Below, one piece after another: positions 62,132 through 64,000 of a stretch of 64,000 nucleotides of DNA. Position 1 is the stretch's first letter. The number at the start of each line of letters is the position of its first letter. Source of the DNA: CBDFKF01 sp965248765 (GTDB lineage: Bacteria > Pseudomonadota > Alphaproteobacteria > VGEJ01). Where the stretch lies: contig CBDFKF010000004.1 of NCBI GenBank assembly GCA_965248765.1, positions 1,240,001-1,304,000 of the forward strand. Reading direction: 5' to 3'. Made by a program: the position numbers and the translations under genes. A model generated the notes under the pieces. The model was given only the letters and a program-made list of their open reading frames with translations, searched no databases and had not been told where the DNA came from.

Positions 62132-63592
62132 CTAGAGATCGAGGTTCCACGGCGCATCAGGGCGGTGGGCCGCGAGCGGCTCGCCGATCATGAAGTGCTC
62201 ATCAGTGATCACAACTGGCGATTCCCACCCGAGGTATTGCGAGACGCTATCGATCTGGTCCCAGTAGCGGCTGTTGGGGAACGGCAGCAACTCGCGCTGG
62301 AACTCGTCGAGCCACGGCGCGCTCAGTGGCAGGAACACATGGCCGGCCTCGATCTTGGCGGTCTGGCCATACATGCGGATAGCCTTGTCGCCCTCCGGTT
62401 CGATCGGCTCGATCCGCAAGGCGCCCTGTTGAGGCAGTTCCTGAATCAGCTGGGTGCCCGAGGCCTTGTCCTCGATCAGAACTGCGCCGGCGTCATACTG
62501 CTCAGCCATCTCCACCACGAGCTTCCTCAGCGCCGGATACTCGAGCCGTAGCCGGCGCACGTCGAGCAGGTAGTGGTCGTGACCACGGCGCAGCCAGGTG
62601 GTGCAGACCGAGTAGCTGCTAACATCGGTGCCCTTGGCCGCCGTATCCCAACTCTGGACGATCAGATCGCCCTCGTGCGGCTCGGGCAGCGCCTCATAGA
62701 ACCTGAACCACGACCACTTGATCAGGCCGCCCTCGAGCGGCATGGGATCCTGTTGGTACTGTGCCGAGAAGATGGGCGAGCCTAGCGCTCGGCACAGCTG
62801 CTCCAACGTCTCGAGCGGCTCTCGCTCGGGGTGCAGCGCCTCACCCTCGCGCCGGCCGACGGCATGGCCATGGCCGAGATCGAACCACTGGTCCTCCTCG
62901 GCGATGGCCGGCAGGTTGAGATGGTTCCAGCCGCCCTGCTCCAACAGATGGCCCACTGGATCGTCAACGTGGAGGTGTTGCATCACCAGGATGATGACGC
63001 CGGTCTTCTTGTCGTCGAGGCGGCTCATGGCGGTATTGACGATCCACTCGACCACCGTCTGGCGGTGCGCCTCGGACAGGGCTTGATCGGCCTTCATGAT
63101 GTAGTCGAGGATCAGGAAGTTGCCACCCCGCCCGGTCAGGGTGCCGCCCACCGAGGTGGCCAAGCGGAAGCCGCGTCGCGTCGTCGTCATTTCCTGCTCG
63201 GTGTTCTTGGCTCGATCGAGGCGGGTCCGCGCAAAGCTGTCGCGATACCATTGCGTCTCCATCACGGCCCGGCAGTCGCGGGCGTGTTTGAAGGCGAGGT
63301 CGCTCGAGTAGCTGGCGCAGATCACCCGGGCCGCTGGTTGGTGGCCGAGGATAAAGGCGGGAAACGCCACCGAGCAGCAGATCGACTTCAGGCTGCGGGG
63401 CGGCACGGTAATGATGAGCCGGGTGATCTTCCCATCCAGCGCCTGTTGTAGGCGGTGGGCGATCACCTCGAGGTGCCAGTTGTGGAGATAGCGCTGCCCC
63501 GGCGAGACCGTCTGGTAGGTGCGATGGATGCAGGTCGCGAGGTCGCTGCGCGTAGCCAGCGCGAGGAGATCCGGTTTACTCGTCATGGTCAT
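62132..63592 (-). CDS. Phage terminase large subunit (TerL)
   Basis: A 486-residue terminase. The ATPase half has an atypical Walker A TVPPRSLKSICCS and Walker B-like NFLILDYIMKADQALSE; the nuclease half has the RNase-H-like Asp of SWDTAAKGTDVSSYS and a later acidic GAVLIEDKASGTQL. It packages DNA into phage or gene-transfer-agent heads. ATG 63592 overlaps the stop of the DUF5681 gene (ATGA), which is the usual small-terminase-like partner. The C-terminus is close to family length, so it seems intact. Whether portal and capsid genes follow cannot be seen, because only the recombinase unit lies downstream within the window. Confidence 0.88.
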   Translation of the reverse strand: MTMTSKPDLLALATRSDLATCIHRTYQTVSPGQRYLHNWHLEVIAHRLQQALDGKITRLIITVPPRSLKSICCSVAFPAFILGHQPAARVICASYSSDLAFKHARDCRAVMETQWYRDSFARTRLDRAKNTEQEMTTTRRGFRLATSVGGTLTGRGGNFLILDYIMKADQALSEAHRQTVVEWIVNTAMSRLDDKKTGVIILVMQHLHVDDPVGHLLEQGGWNHLNLPAIAEEDQWFDLGHGHAVGRREGEALHPEREPLETLEQLCRALGSPIFSAQYQQDPMPLEGGLIKWSWFRFYEALPEPHEGDLIVQSWDTAAKGTDVSSYSVCTTWLRRGHDHYLLDVRRLRLEYPALRKLVVEMAEQYDAGAVLIEDKASGTQLIQELPQQGALRIEPIEPEGDKAIRMYGQTAKIEAGHVFLPLSAPWLDEFQRELLPFPNSRYWDQIDSVSQYLGWESPVVITDEHFMIGEPLAAHRPDAPWNLDL

Positions 63593-64000
63593 GGCTCCTC
63601 ATGCCGGGTCTTCGTCGATGACCGGGCGGTTTGTTCGGGGGCGTGGAGCCCGATGCGGCCGTTGCCCCCAGTTTCGCCGACGCCCCGCGCGCGCTGGCGA
63701 AGCAGCTCGTAGACCTCCTGGTCCTCCTTGCCGAGCGGTTCGCCGGCCACGGGAGCCTCGTCGTCATCCAGCAACCGCAACATCATGTTGAGGACCGTGC
63801 TGGCAGCACGTTGGTCGCCCTGAATCGCCCTCGCCATTAGCGATTTGACAAGGGCGCGCTGTTTGCTGAGTGGCACGGCGCGCCCGTCCTCGCGAACCAA
63901 GACCCGCTCCTGATGCTCCTCACTGAGATCGGTTTTGAGGTTCTTCGTGCCCTTGGGCCGCCCGCGCGGGTTGCCCGATTGCCCCTTGGCAAAACGGCCA
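63589..64000 (-). CDS. DUF5681 domain protein, partial at the right edge
   Basis: The minus-strand frame is open at base 64000 and ends at TGA 63589. Reading from the edge it gives RFAKGQSGNPRGRPKGTKNL, then KTDLSEEHQERVLVREDGRA and VPLSKQRALVKSLMARAIQG, the exact pattern of DUF5681 proteins (GQSGNPxGRPKG, SKQRAL). These are found directly upstream of TerL and may act as a small-terminase-like adaptor. The AT-hook-like GRPKG element suggests DNA contact. The start codon lies beyond the window. Confidence 0.87.
   Translation of the reverse strand, partial: GRFAKGQSGNPRGRPKGTKNLKTDLSEEHQERVLVREDGRAVPLSKQRALVKSLMARAIQGDQRAASTVLNMMLRLLDDDEAPVAGEPLGKEDQEVYELLRQRARGVGETGGNGRIGLHAPEQTARSSTKTRHEEP

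Overview
This is a GC-rich proteobacterial chromosome segment, most likely from an alphaproteobacterium. That is inference from gene content: coq7 for ubiquinone, a DUF2927 lipoprotein, a dsbB/yqaA neighbourhood, and the DUF3489-DUF2924-serine recombinase and DUF5681-TerL gene pairings. It is a metabolic region cut up by several insertion sequences and two tRNA-linked integration sites.

Layout. (1) 1-16 kb: five paralogous GMC flavoprotein oxidoreductases and two tandem MetE-like zinc methyltransferases, almost all on the minus strand, with one class III aminotransferase on the plus strand. An IS607-family element (8.1-10.0 kb) has split a SAM methyltransferase gene of this cluster. (2) 16-24.6 kb: esterase, HNH nuclease, a decayed HigA antitoxin, enoyl-CoA hydratase plus PaaK-like CoA ligase, a frame-broken PPOX-MOSC-ferredoxin reductase fusion, coq7, dsbB and a YqaA-type membrane protein. 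(3) 24.7-25.6 kb: tRNA-Leu(CAA) followed by a ~0.8 kb insert bounded by a 31-bp direct repeat. (4) 25.7-43.5 kb: mixed metabolic, transport and regulatory genes. They include DinB, SMP-30, an M19-like protein, an esterase/cyclase/MscS chimera, two small unknown genes, SDRs, EamA transporters, and a rhodanese cluster with an ArsR-rhodanese regulator. An amidohydrolase, a MIOX-like protein and a truncated UDP-galactopyranose mutase follow. (5) 43.5-49.0 kb: two near-identical, inverted IS21-family copies around an IS1182-family transposase. (6) 49.0-57.7 kb: a tightly coupled nine-gene minus-strand operon for CoA-thioester degradation, with a BadI-like ring hydrolase and an AroQ-like protein lacking the catalytic His. 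(7) 57.7-64 kb: MerR and tyrosine-integrase remnants, tRNA-Ser(CGA), then a phage-like module (large serine recombinase, DUF2924, DUF3489, TerL, DUF5681) running off the right edge.

How the genes work together. The GMC/MetE-like/aminotransferase group looks like a locus amplified by duplication for oxidising and demethylating an unknown set of alcohols or methylated compounds. The 49-57.7 kb operon has a CoA ligase, CoA transferase, acyl-CoA dehydrogenase, SDR, 3-hydroxyacyl-CoA dehydrogenases and a BadI-like hydrolase, which is the enzyme set for beta-oxidation-like opening of an alicyclic acid. Several genes carry single-base frame breaks. Some may be real decay and some may be sequence error; the window alone cannot separate these.
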